Source: Planctomycetota bacterium
GTDB taxonomy: Bacteria > Planctomycetota > JAJSAM01 > JAJVHW01
Reading direction: 5' to 3'
NCBI GenBank assembly: GCA_021414065.1
Contig: JAIOPE010000114.1
Coordinates: 1-37,508 of the forward strand
DNA length: 37,508 nt
Each line of letters begins with the position of its first letter. The first letter of the stretch is position 1. A program made the position numbers and the translations under genes. Below, piece after piece: positions 19,201 to 26,548 of the stretch. The notes below the pieces were generated by a model. That model was not told where the DNA came from, did not search any database, and was given only the letters and a program-made list of their open reading frames with translations.

Positions 19201-22200
19201 CGCTTCTGCATGTCAAATGTATTAAGAACGAGCGCAATCGGATCCTGACTCGTAGCATCTGCAGTGACCGTATACGCGTCACCCGGCTTGGCCCCGAGAG
19301 CTAGAAGATCTAGCGATAGTGGCCGTCCATCTTGCCAGACTAGGTAGTCCAACAACGGACGATGCTCCTCCGTCTCCGGTCCAAACACCACGACGCCGTC
19401 GGAGTTGCGACGAATTCGGACCACTGCAACCTGTGCCTTCGGACACGAGAGGGTGAGAGTACTGCCATCGCGCGACGCGCGCGCAGGGCCAATCATGGGC
19501 GCACCTACTCCGGCCGGTCGCCACCAGTAGGACTGTGGCACGTAGCGCCAGTCGTACTCGAGACGTGACGCATCCGCGAATCCGACAGTCAGATCCATAG
19601 ATGCTCGCCCGGGAGCAGCTACGTGACTCAGGCTAAACTCCAGCCGAACTCCCACCGCTCCGGGTTTGCCATTCGACCGGAGGTACTCGCGGATCAGTCG
19701 TGAAGCAAAGACCTCGACATTGACCGTGCACGGAGCGAGCACCACACGTGTCGGAACGATCGCGCAGAACTCCGAGTTCGACACGCCAATCGTGGTCAGG
19801 GTCGCGGTGACCTCGACCGGCACGCGAACGCCGTCTTGCGTGTCGATTCGGATGGGGATCTGCGCCCGACGCCCCGGTTCGATTGTGATCTGTGCTGGCG
19901 GAACCGTCTCGACTTCGGTCGAGATGTAGACGCGCCCCATGCCGATCGATTCGCCGGTCCCCCACAGCGGCGTAGCCCCCTGCAGCACCGACACTGTCGA
20001 TCCGCCGTAGTACCGTCCGTCCGCCGGGCAGGTCACGGCGAGATCGCGGAGGGAGTCGCCCGTAAACTCTCCAACGACCCCCACGTGCGGCCCATGGGCC
20101 GTCTCGTAGCTGATGAGGTCAGCAGGATTCGCGCCGAACTTCCCGGTGCCGTCTCCGGGAAGCACCGTGACCCAGTGGGTGCTCGGTGCGTATCGCTGAT
20201 GGCTCCCGGATGCCACGATGTCTGGCTTCTTGTCTCCCGTGAAGTCGGCGCAGGCGATCAGGCGATCGAACGCGCCCGGAATGGTCTGCGGCTCAACCTC
20301 GAAGTAGGGTGCCGATGGAAGCCCCCGAAGCACGGAGATCTTGCCTGGGTATCGCAGCACGATGAGATCCGTGAGGGCGTCGCCCGTCACGTTGGCGGCG
20401 AGGATCTGGAATGGGTTCGGGAGCGCCCCCGGTGCGTCGTTCAGGTCAAACAACCCCACCGAGCCCGTGAGGTCGAACGCCGCCCGCCCGTTTCCTGCCT
20501 TGCTCGTATGCACGCCGATCGAGCTCGAGTTCAGGCACGCGGTGAGGATCTCGGGAATGCCGTCGCCGTCCAGGTCGGGAACGACTGCACCGTCGTAGAT
20601 CATCGGGTTGTAGCCGTTCAGTGTCGATCCGGACCGATGCGGACTACCGGCGTCGGGAGCGAAGTCCACGGCCCCCGCAGTGCCTGTGTTACGGAGGATC
20701 GAGATGTCGCCGGGGTAGTAGTTCCCCACGACGATGTCGTTCTGGATCAGATCGGCGTCCAAGTTCGTGATGGCGATCCACCGGGGGTTGTTCCCGAGAC
20801 CGTTCTCGAACCTCTGCTCGGGAAGGAACGTCCCGTCGCCCTTTCCGGTCACCGCGTCCTTCCGGCCGAGCAGGACGGACACCACACCACGCCGAGTCGT
20901 GTACATGCAGTCGGCCAGCGCCAAGTCGGGGACTTGGTCGCCATTCAGGTCACCCACTGCGACAGAGTAGGGCTGTGGTCCGACGGCGTACTGAGCGACC
21001 GGCTCGAAGCCGCCTCCGGACTTGCCGAGGAGCACGCCGACCTTGTCCTCACCACTGAGCGCGATGACGAGGTCGTCGATCTTGTCGTCGTTCAGGTCCG
21101 CCATCGCTACGCCGCGCGGCTTCGCTCCTGCGCCGACGTCCGTACGCGTGAGGAACCCGCCCTGCCCGTCGTTGAGCCGAATGGAAAGCGAGTGCTCGAC
21201 GCTGTTCGCGGTCACGAGGTCCATCCGCCGGTCGCCGTCCAGGTCCGCAACTGCGAGCCCGTACGGATCCGCCCCGACTGTAACGTCCTTCGGCTCGTCG
21301 AAGGTGCCGTCGCCTCGCCCCTTCAAGGTGACAAGCCCCGAGAACCAGGCCGTTCCGGGCTGGCTCCAGCCGACGAGCGAGACGGAAAGGTCGATGTTGG
21401 CGTCGTCGTCGATTCTCGCAGCGACCGCCAAGTAGCCAGACCCGGGCAGCAGCGGAGTGGTTCCGCCCTCGTCGTACGTGTACGGCGCGCCGCCCTTCGC
21501 GGAGAGCATCAGGCCGACCCCGCGCGATGTGCCGTCGGCCGGGGTGGCGATGTCGTCACGCCCGTCGCCGTTGAAGTCGGCGGCTACGCATGTGCGCGCG
21601 TATCCAGGGCTCCGGTATCCGGTGGTGATGTCGGGACCAACGATCGACAAGATCCCTTGCCCGTTTCCCTGAAGGAGCGTGAGCGTGTGGGTCGATCGGT
21701 TGAACACCACGAGATCACGGCTCGCGTCGTCGTCCAGGTCAGCCGAGGTCGCGAACGTGGCGCCTGCGAGCGAGGACGCCGTTCCCGTGGTGGTGCACAA
21801 AACCGTGCTCCCCCCTGCAAGGAGACTCCCTCCGATGACCCGTAGAGTCCGGGTGGACGCATCGCCGACAACGATCTCAGATGCGTCCAGACCGTCCCGA
21901 GTGTCAAAGTCACCCGCGGCGAACGCTGTCGGCGCGACGGAGCTCGGCAGCAAGATGTCCGGTCCTCGCGTCAGCGCGCCCGTGCCGTCGCCGACGAACA
22001 CGTACAGCTTCGCTTCACTTCCGGACGCGCAGATGACGTCGCTGTCGCCATCCCCGTCGAAGTCGGCGACCGCGAGGATGCCCGCATTCGGACCGACCTT
22101 TCCCGCCTCGCCGAGCGCATACGTCTGCGCCGGCGTAAACGAGCCATCTCCCCGCCCGAGGCAGACCTGAACGGCGCCGCCCGTTACGCCGGTTCCAAGC

Positions 22201-22478
22201 GTCGTGGACACCGACACGATCAGGTCCGGGAACTCGTCGGCGTTCATTCGCGCCGTGGCAACCCAGTTCGGACCGGCGGCGCAGTCGACGGGGATCTCGA
22301 GACCCGCCTCAAACGCCCGACTCACGGACTGAGGCGTCGGGGTTGCGGCGCCTAACCCGCCACTCGGCGTCGCATCCTGCGCCAGCGCCTCCCCGTCCTG
22401 CGTCCCCGACGGGATCGCGGTCAGGCCAATCGCGATCCACAGGCCCACAGCGAGCTTCCGCAGCAGCTTCGATCTCAC
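16266..22478 (-). CDS. Giant secreted FG-GAP/VCBS-type protein with Fn3 and FlgD-like Ig modules
   Basis: A 2070-residue protein with a GTG start preceded by a GAGGTGG ribosome-binding site 3 bases upstream. It has a signal peptide (hydrophobic core about 9-22, possible ALA/Q cleavage near 34). Residues 60-830 are FG-GAP/VCBS-like repeats with calcium-binding DxDGDGxxD loops, for example VADFDGDGDSDVI (near 135), VAADFNGDGRDDIA, VADLDGDRRMDLV, VGDLNGDQVPDLAL and VPDLDGDGIPEIL (near 635). These usually form a beta propeller. Later parts are a beta-sandwich region, a helical stretch (about 1100-1290), Fn3-like domains (from about 1435), a FlgD-like Ig unit with WVLDAAGRVVRRL (near 1745-1790), another Ig-like unit, and a C-terminal region beginning LRPGYNLVGLP. 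The likely role is a calcium-dependent surface or secreted protein. Its stop overlaps the Ig-repeat gene start (ATGA), while 193 bp separate it from the upstream lipoprotein gene. Confidence 0.85.
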   Translation of the reverse strand: MRSKLLRKLAVGLWIAIGLTAIPSGTQDGEALAQDATPSGGLGAATPTPQSVSRAFEAGLEIPVDCAAGPNWVATARMNADEFPDLIVSVSTTLGTGVTGGAVQVCLGRGDGSFTPAQTYALGEAGKVGPNAGILAVADFDGDGDSDVICASGSEAKLYVFVGDGTGALTRGPDILLPSSVAPTAFAAGDFDTRDGLDASEIVVGDASTRTLRVIGGSLLAGGSTVLCTTTGTASSLAGATFATSADLDDDASRDLVVFNRSTHTLTLLQGNGQGILSIVGPDITTGYRSPGYARTCVAADFNGDGRDDIATPADGTSRGVGLMLSAKGGAPYTYDEGGTTPLLPGSGYLAVAARIDDDANIDLSVSLVGWSQPGTAWFSGLVTLKGRGDGTFDEPKDVTVGADPYGLAVADLDGDRRMDLVTANSVEHSLSIRLNDGQGGFLTRTDVGAGAKPRGVAMADLNDDKIDDLVIALSGEDKVGVLLGKSGGGFEPVAQYAVGPQPYSVAVGDLNGDQVPDLALADCMYTTRRGVVSVLLGRKDAVTGKGDGTFLPEQRFENGLGNNPRWIAITNLDADLIQNDIVVGNYYPGDISILRNTGTAGAVDFAPDAGSPHRSGSTLNGYNPMIYDGAVVPDLDGDGIPEILTACLNSSSIGVHTSKAGNGRAAFDLTGSVGLFDLNDAPGALPNPFQILAANVTGDALTDLIVLRYPGKISVLRGLPSAPYFEVEPQTIPGAFDRLIACADFTGDKKPDIVASGSHQRYAPSTHWVTVLPGDGTGKFGANPADLISYETAHGPHVGVVGEFTGDSLRDLAVTCPADGRYYGGSTVSVLQGATPLWGTGESIGMGRVYISTEVETVPPAQITIEPGRRAQIPIRIDTQDGVRVPVEVTATLTTIGVSNSEFCAIVPTRVVLAPCTVNVEVFASRLIREYLRSNGKPGAVGVRLEFSLSHVAAPGRASMDLTVGFADASRLEYDWRYVPQSYWWRPAGVGAPMIGPARASRDGSTLTLSCPKAQVAVVRIRRNSDGVVVFGPETEEHRPLLDYLVWQDGRPLSLDLLALGAKPGDAYTVTADATSQDPIALVLNTFDMQKRGNGYDVFATGLNPSKDMWIIEASVAAVRVVRGTEYDGEPFQRAFKDTLVAAMLSLDTTTDAAAQAFGAAKPQTAQRIAGDMLKDVRALRAITGDIVSYSEAVANTRAATSQGEREQWANAAGWSLLALERDSVGSPSFRNGMGNWLQHATVDGKEVFGGDVEKELDAIAKSLWVVKKLPAAYSVPRKWIDTLNQGTLTEIQVTVRTPAARPGAIDFGTGPRYAGAPLGGPVALGGTYPVVVSVGDKVHRAALDSELRCRLELLSPTGGSFIPVAGSVPGSGSALLRPVRNGNRVEFVGSVRIPEYSPTGDPLPTGAWSSRVIIDDSLDTSAESPLFVTRNLTDTPPPTNVSARVLEQGGVDVSWTPAIADDDGPVCAKVWRRSVGTSVWTYLGAAAPCSGQFIDRDVTLGAAVQYSVSHLWDSGQEGRRSDPITVRTDGGAVLRLSVRDSATGLEAISFGAGAAPRVLLESRDASGLKTVDHVMLRHLPPDGTWTDLSTTAGAGEEVVVVPAASGDSMGVYGTHAVSAVVTLAGGLTLRSFVEYEVLRDSVPAPPVPFGVIASGNALRVKWDTSEVHDGVTLDVYRAEDPSAPLGQPAWRVVWGSGDILDSAVTTGTRYYYRVVSRRGGAMGLPSPWANAVAGGGGGAVVATIAERWVLDAAGRVVRRLPPGLASWDWTDDGGAPVADGYYTIVDRAEGGGEQRTSATVDRVAPWIAIDQPAHRDGASVSVGGSSLEVSGRAGDGIGLQEVIWEVERGARGVARGTGRWSARVDLTLGVNRLRVTALDGSGNATTEIVDIDYTPRVLRLRPGYNLVGLPCVPVVALRASTLLRSINDSGGDATVVIDAASAAGSARHASGAGPDFELIDGRAYFVQSGTTSDVAIVAGVHEAVTEWRALSHGQNYLVIPVRPGSPRRASDVAADIAAQGGRVRAILRWKDGAFVPYLPGKLLNDFDIVVGEGFVVDVENDCVWEVKP

Positions 22479-22671
22479 AACCCACCTCGCTCTTCAATTC
22501 TGCGTTCGACTGCCCCACCGACTGGCGAATGGAGCTCCGTTCATCACGTCGAGTTGCACCGGAATGGCGTGCTGGGTCACGGCCCGCCGCGCGGTGGATG
22601 GCCGAGTCGCCAACTCCACATGGAGGCGTGCGCGCTCCAGAATCGCCGGTGCCTCGATGCCGCCCTGCGCG

Positions 22672-23670
22672 TCATCGGGAGGCGCCTTTCCAAAGGCGGT
22701 GTGCGGCGGCTACGTGATCCAGCGGCCGGGTCGCGCCTCGGCCGTCGGTGGTCGTCAACGCCCCCGTCACCAGGTCAACCCGGGTCTCGACGCCATCGCC
22801 ATCGACCATCACGACCGCGCCGTCGCGCTCGGTCGGCATCGCGCGGATCTCGCTGGACGGCAGTTGCCGTATGGGCAGCCGGAGGTAGTACGCATACCCG
22901 GAACCGACGTCCGTAGTGTCGGCGGAACCGATCGGACAGCGGCCCTGGATCGTTGCGGCGGCGGCCCCGGATCCGCGCGGCGGCAGATCGAACAGCGCGA
23001 GGACGGTGGCGTAGTTCTCACCCAGGTCGCGTCTCAGGTGCTCGCGGTCGAGGTCGTTGTTGACCCCTGTGAACCCAAATCCCCGGCTCGTGCGGAACAC
23101 GCCGCGGATCGAGCCGAAGTTCCAGAACACGAGCCGCTCGTACGAGCGCCCCGCCTCGTCGAACTCGAGCAGAACGAGAGGAGACGGCGCCCATCGCCCG
23201 CACGCGCCGATCAGCAGGAACCGGCGACCGTCGGCGGTGAAGGGAAGGACTTGGTCGCGTCCCGCGACGACGACGTGCCGCCGGCAGCCATCTTCCGGCG
23301 CGGCGCTCCCGGTCCGCCGCTGGAGCTCAGGCAGCGGGAACGGACTCTGCCGGGGGAGCGCATAGTCGAGCGCGCGTGTCCCGTCGGCGTCGAACACGAG
23401 CACCTTGCCCTGGTCCTCGCCAGGATGGAACCCCGTGCGAACCACCTTCTGCTCGTGCGCCGCCGTGACCTCTGCCGCGAACGACTGGATCACGCCCCCA
23501 TCGACCGCCGCGAAGGCAAGATCCTCGTCGCCCCCCACTGCAAGCGCGACCGTGGATTGTGCGGCGGGACTTCCCGGCCCGAGCCGCGGCGTCGTCTGCG
23601 GTTCGCAGCCGCCAAGGCCGAACGAAGGCCCCGCTGCGAGCACGATCGCCGCCACCGTCGCGGGCTTCAT
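22672..23670 (-). CDS. Putative lipoprotein of the sigma operon
   Basis: A 332-residue protein with a short N-terminal hydrophobic segment ending in LGGC (19-22), which fits a lipobox with C22 as the lipidated residue. The remainder looks beta-rich, with short repeated strands such as KVLVFDADGTRALDY, LVLLEFDEAGRSYERLVF and ATVLALFDLP. VFDADG also occurs in the ectodomain of the neighbouring anti-sigma protein. The ATG at 23670 gives an ATGA overlap with the anti-sigma stop codon; an ATG three codons earlier (23679) is possible. It probably sits in the envelope and may take part in sensing with the anti-sigma protein. I recognise no family with confidence. A short inverted repeat (22683-22688 against 22693-22698) lies in its last codons. 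Confidence 0.7.
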   Translation of the reverse strand: MKPATVAAIVLAAGPSFGLGGCEPQTTPRLGPGSPAAQSTVALAVGGDEDLAFAAVDGGVIQSFAAEVTAAHEQKVVRTGFHPGEDQGKVLVFDADGTRALDYALPRQSPFPLPELQRRTGSAAPEDGCRRHVVVAGRDQVLPFTADGRRFLLIGACGRWAPSPLVLLEFDEAGRSYERLVFWNFGSIRGVFRTSRGFGFTGVNNDLDREHLRRDLGENYATVLALFDLPPRGSGAAAATIQGRCPIGSADTTDVGSGYAYYLRLPIRQLPSSEIRAMPTERDGAVVMVDGDGVETRVDLVTGALTTTDGRGATRPLDHVAAAHRLWKGASR

Positions 23671-24959
23671 CGGCCCCACAGCTCCGTGTCCGTGCCGTGA
23701 GCGTCTCCTCGGACCTTCGAGTTCAGATCGGACAGGAACTCAGCGAGCCCGCCGTCTGCCGCATCGATCTCAGCGAACCGGCGGCCGCCCGCTGTCCGAT
23801 CGAACAGATCTGGGAAAGCGTCGGTGATAGCCGCGCGCGCGGAGCCCGGGACGAGCAGGCCGTCCTTCACGTCGAGGACCCACTCGATCTCCTCGGATGT
23901 GAAGATCGAGACCTCCGACGGACGCGCGGCTCCGGTCTCAATTGGATTCCGGGGCCAGAACACACGCGCCCCGACTGCACGACTGCCGCCGTCCGGCCGG
24001 GCGCCGGAACTCGGGAACCGCAGGTGCTGCAGCACGTGGCCGTCGGCGTCGAACACAACCGCGCACGGCGTGGTCTGCGGTCCTCCAATGGGGTCCGCCC
24101 CCACGACGAGAAGGTGGCGCGAACCGCCGGGCGCCTGCGGCGGCAGGACCGCGGGGCTCATCGCGTCGGGCGGGACCGACGTGTCGAGCGCCACATGCCC
24201 GTCGTGCCACACGATGCCGCGCTCGCGCCCAGTCGCGGGATCGAAGAGCAGGAGGGCAGACTGCGGCCCGTGCTGGATGGTCGCGATGCCGACCTCCTCC
24301 ATCCGGTCCCCGGCGACCGCGGCGGTCATGACGCGGAGTTGCACGAGTTCGTACGTGTAGCCGGCCAGGAGTCGGTCCCAGGACGGCAGCACACCCGCAT
24401 CGCCCGTGCGCCACAGCTTGCGTCCGTCGGCCCCGAACATCGACACGCCGGTCTGCGTGCGGCCGTCGCGGACGGTGATGAACGCCACGAGCGTCCCGGG
24501 AACCGACGTAGTCGAGCGGCGACCGCCGAGGTGGACGTCGCACACGTCGCGGAAGAACTCCGCGTCGGCGGCGATCCCTGCGCCGACTAGGTCGAGCCGC
24601 GCGAGCCGCGAGGCCTCCGTCTGCGTCCAACGGCGCTGCGTCGTGAGGCCCAAGATGCCGGCGAGACGCGGAAGGACGCGCGCAGCCGCTCCGGTCGCCA
24701 CGAACGCAAGCAGCAGCGTCGCCGCAACTCCAGCCACGACGGCGGCCCAGCGTCGCCGCGGCCTCGCGGGCTTGGCGTCCGGCTTGCGCGCGACGCGCGC
24801 AGCGACGGCGAGCGGCGCGGCTTCCATGGCCTGCCAGTCCTCGAAACACCGCGCGCAACTGAGGAGGTGATCCGCGACCTCGTCCGCCTCGGCGGGCGAC
24901 AGCTTCGCCAGTTCGAAAGCCGTGAGCTTCGAGCCAACGTCGGGGTCCGTGCAGGCCAT
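23667..24959 (-). CDS. Zinc-finger anti-sigma factor with large extracytoplasmic domain
   Basis: A 430-residue protein. The N-terminal 45 residues carry HLLSCARC (H31, C35, C38), the Hx3Cx2C core of the zinc-binding anti-sigma (ZAS, zf-HC2-like) domain, with C3 nearby. A basic PRRR stop precedes a membrane helix at about 71-92. The remaining 335 residues should be outside the cytoplasmic membrane. They are beta-rich, with strands such as SMFGADGRKLW, ALLLFDPATGRERGIVW and AVVFDADGHVLQHL that recall propeller blades. It follows the sigma gene by 4 bases, the normal arrangement for a sigma/anti-sigma pair. The inferred role is to hold the sigma factor until the ectodomain receives a signal. The ATG at 24959 was chosen because it begins the ZAS domain; longer frames only add sequence overlapping the sigma gene. 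Confidence 0.85.
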   Translation of the reverse strand: MACTDPDVGSKLTAFELAKLSPAEADEVADHLLSCARCFEDWQAMEAAPLAVAARVARKPDAKPARPRRRWAAVVAGVAATLLLAFVATGAAARVLPRLAGILGLTTQRRWTQTEASRLARLDLVGAGIAADAEFFRDVCDVHLGGRRSTTSVPGTLVAFITVRDGRTQTGVSMFGADGRKLWRTGDAGVLPSWDRLLAGYTYELVQLRVMTAAVAGDRMEEVGIATIQHGPQSALLLFDPATGRERGIVWHDGHVALDTSVPPDAMSPAVLPPQAPGGSRHLLVVGADPIGGPQTTPCAVVFDADGHVLQHLRFPSSGARPDGGSRAVGARVFWPRNPIETGAARPSEVSIFTSEEIEWVLDVKDGLLVPGSARAAITDAFPDLFDRTAGGRRFAEIDAADGGLAEFLSDLNSKVRGDAHGTDTELWGR

Positions 24960-24963
24960 GGGC

Positions 24964-25599
24964 TCAGCCGTTCTCGCGCGAGTGAGTGCGAACGCCAGAA
25001 GTCCCATGTATGCCTGTGCCGCGCGGCGGGGTCCGCTTACTCAGGAATCCCCTTTCTTCGAGGCGTAGCCTCACGACGGCGCGGAAGCGGGCCACGCGCT
25101 GGTGCAGCGCGTTGGGGAGGATCTGGAGCTTGATGCAGACCTCGGCGACGGTCGCCCCGTGCGCGGCGAGGAGCTCGAACGCCTCGGCGTCACGGGAACT
25201 CGCGAGCCGCGTGGCCTCGTCGATGGCGGCGCGCAGCTCCCCCGCAGCCACGAGATCGGGTACGCCCGGCGCGGCGTCTGGCGTTTCGCTCGCCGCGTCG
25301 TCGTCCGCCTGCGGTGCGCGGGAGCGAAGCGCGACGAGCGCGAGGTTCCGGACGATCCCGCCGAGGTAGCTCCGTACCGCCACCTCGCCGCGATAGCGGT
25401 CGCGCGCAGCCCAAAGCTCAGTCAACGCATCGCGCGCGAGCGTCTCTGTCTCGCTTGGCGCCAGACGGTGAATTCGCCTCGCCTGCGCCTCGATGCGTTC
25501 CACGAGAAGCGCGTGGAGATGCGAATCGCGCCAGATCGCCTCGTCGAGACTCGTCCCGGCGAGGATCTGATCGAGTCGCTCTGCAGCCCCAGGCTTCAT
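24964..25599 (-). CDS. ECF-like RNA polymerase sigma factor
   Basis: A 211-residue protein with the two-domain plan of extracytoplasmic-function sigma factors. The sigma-2-like part is at about 25-95 (LARDALTELWAARDRYRGEVAVRSYLGGIVRNLALVALRSR, read as consecutive helices), where RSYLGGIVRNLAL matches the usual F/RSWLxxIARNxxL pattern. An acidic linker follows at 96-120. The sigma-4-like helix-turn-helix is at about 135-182 (TVAEVCIKLQILPNALHQRVARFRAVVRLRL). It is the first gene of the operon and is directly followed by its anti-sigma gene, so it probably directs transcription of its own operon, including the two giant genes. The ATG at 25599 is preferred; the frame continues upstream to 25653. 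The sequence is diverged from typical ECFs, so the exact group is uncertain. Confidence 0.8.
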   Translation of the reverse strand: MKPGAAERLDQILAGTSLDEAIWRDSHLHALLVERIEAQARRIHRLAPSETETLARDALTELWAARDRYRGEVAVRSYLGGIVRNLALVALRSRAPQADDDAASETPDAAPGVPDLVAAGELRAAIDEATRLASSRDAEAFELLAAHGATVAEVCIKLQILPNALHQRVARFRAVVRLRLEERGFLSKRTPPRGTGIHGTSGVRTHSRENG

Positions 25600-25838
25600 C
25601 GGTCCCACTTGGTCGAAGGCTGGAGGGTACGCAAGTCGGATGCGCGAACGCACGCGGCATCCGGAGCGGGAGGCTGGGCGAGGGGTCGGAGCGTGACCTG
25701 GGTCCCGCGGCGAGGCGACTCCCGCAAGGCGGTCCGCGAGGGTGCGCGTGCGTCATCAGGGAACCCGCGCCTCCCGCCACGCGCAACAGACGCAGGGCGT
25801 CGCGCGCTGGGCCCCTTCTAGTTCCTCGACTTCAGGCG
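25600..25838 (-). promoter_or_regulatory. Leader between tRNA-Gln and the sigma gene, presumed operon promoter region
   Basis: This 239-bp stretch lies upstream of the first gene of the five-gene operon and downstream of the tRNA 3' end. It should hold the operon promoter. I could not identify -35/-10 boxes or a clear terminator for the tRNA. No ORF here looks real. Confidence 0.3.
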
Positions 25839-25855
25839 TGGTTGCCGGACAAGGA
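25839..25855 (-). repeat. 17-bp tRNA-Gln 3' end, proximal copy of the direct repeat
   Basis: TGGTTGCCGGACAAGGA on the plus strand, the 3' end of the intact tRNA gene, is repeated exactly and in the same orientation at 9892-9908. Identity ends at the CCA on one side and inside the T-loop on the other. This is the usual place for an attachment site of tRNA-targeting integrative elements. Confidence 0.75.
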
Positions 25856-25912
25856 TTCGAACCTTGATAAGCAGATTCAGAGACTGCTGTCCTGCCATTA
25901 GACGATCCGGCA
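25839..25912 (-). tRNA. tRNA-Gln (anticodon CUG), CCA encoded
   Basis: The minus strand folds as a full tRNA. The acceptor stem TGCCGGA pairs with TCCGGCA. The D stem is GTC/GAC. The anticodon arm GCAGT-CTCTGAA-TCTGC has anticodon CTG (Gln). The variable loop is 4 bases and the T arm is CAAGG-TTCGAAT-CCTTG. Discriminator A and genomic CCA follow. Positions 31 and 39 are T and T, a non-pair closing the anticodon stem. The mature body is 25842-25912, with CCA at 25839-25841. Confidence 0.93.
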
Positions 25913-26076
25913 ACAGATGGCACGGGGCTCGAACACCCCGAACGGCGGAGACTACGGCGCACCGGCCGCGGCGCAAGTTCAGGGGCATGGTGGCGCGGAG
26001 AGTCGATCACGGCTGTGACACAGATGGCCTTGCCGAAGCGACGGCGGCGCTGTCGGGACGTCGCCGCGCGTTCCTC

Positions 26077-26154
26077 GCTGGACGGCGCTGGACGGCGCTG
26101 GACGGCGATCAGGCTGGACGGCGATCGGCGCGGGACGGCGATCGGCGCTGGACG
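26077..26154. repeat. Short tandem repeats based on GCTGGACGGC
   Basis: Three consecutive 10-bp units GCTGGACGGC (from 26077) are followed by degenerate 16-17-bp units of the form GATCxGGCxxGGACGGC. They lie in the gene-free stretch between the tRNA-Gln gene and xseB. They do not form a convincing gene. Slippage-prone spacer sequence is the simplest reading. Confidence 0.7.
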
Positions 26155-26172
26155 CGCCGCAGCGGCCGGGCG

Positions 26173-26502
26173 TCAGGCCGTCGGTGTCGGGCCGTCGAAC
26201 CCGCCCTCGCGGGTCGCGCGACCGCGGGGGGTGCGAGCAGGCTGGACGCCCTCGCCGTCCTTCAACTCGGCAGCGACGGCCTCGATGCCCGACGCGTCGC
26301 CGGCGACAGACTTGCGGACGATCTCCAGCCGGCCCTCGGCGCGGTCGAGCACGTGGTGGCAGCGCTTCAGAGCGCCCATCGCCTGCGCGTAGAGATCGAT
26401 CGAATCCTCGAGCGCGATGTCGCCCGCTTCGAGGGCGCGGATGGCACGCTCGACCTGGGCGAGGCTCTCCTCGAACGTCGGCTCGGGGTTCTTCTCGGTC
26501 AC
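26173..26502 (-). CDS. xseB: Exodeoxyribonuclease VII small subunit
   Basis: A 109-residue protein with the compact helical XseB domain at about 8-75: FEESLAQVERAIRALEAGDIALEDSIDLYAQAMGALKRCHHVLDRAEGRL, matching the family pattern of LExGxxxLExSLxLYExG and LDxAExR. It binds XseA to form exonuclease VII, which degrades single-stranded DNA from both ends to oligonucleotides and acts in DNA repair. The GTG at 26502 follows a perfect GGAGGT site, so I chose it over the long upstream open frame. The C-terminal 35 residues are a poorly conserved tail. It lies 46 bp after xseA on the same strand. Confidence 0.93.
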   Translation of the reverse strand: MTEKNPEPTFEESLAQVERAIRALEAGDIALEDSIDLYAQAMGALKRCHHVLDRAEGRLEIVRKSVAGDASGIEAVAAELKDGEGVQPARTPRGRATREGGFDGPTPTA

Positions 26503-26548
26503 GGACGGACCTCCAGTGAAACGGTTCGGCGTAGGAACACGGGCGGGA

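Noticed and set aside
19836..21845. A 669-aa plus-strand frame opposite the FG-GAP gene
   Set aside because: It is a shadow of DxDGDG repeats on the other strand; the charged, low-information sequence has no domain or signal.
22683..22698. Terminator at the end of the lipoprotein gene
   Set aside because: The stem is only 6 bp, lies within the last codons and has no T-tract. It could at most be a weak attenuator before the giant genes.
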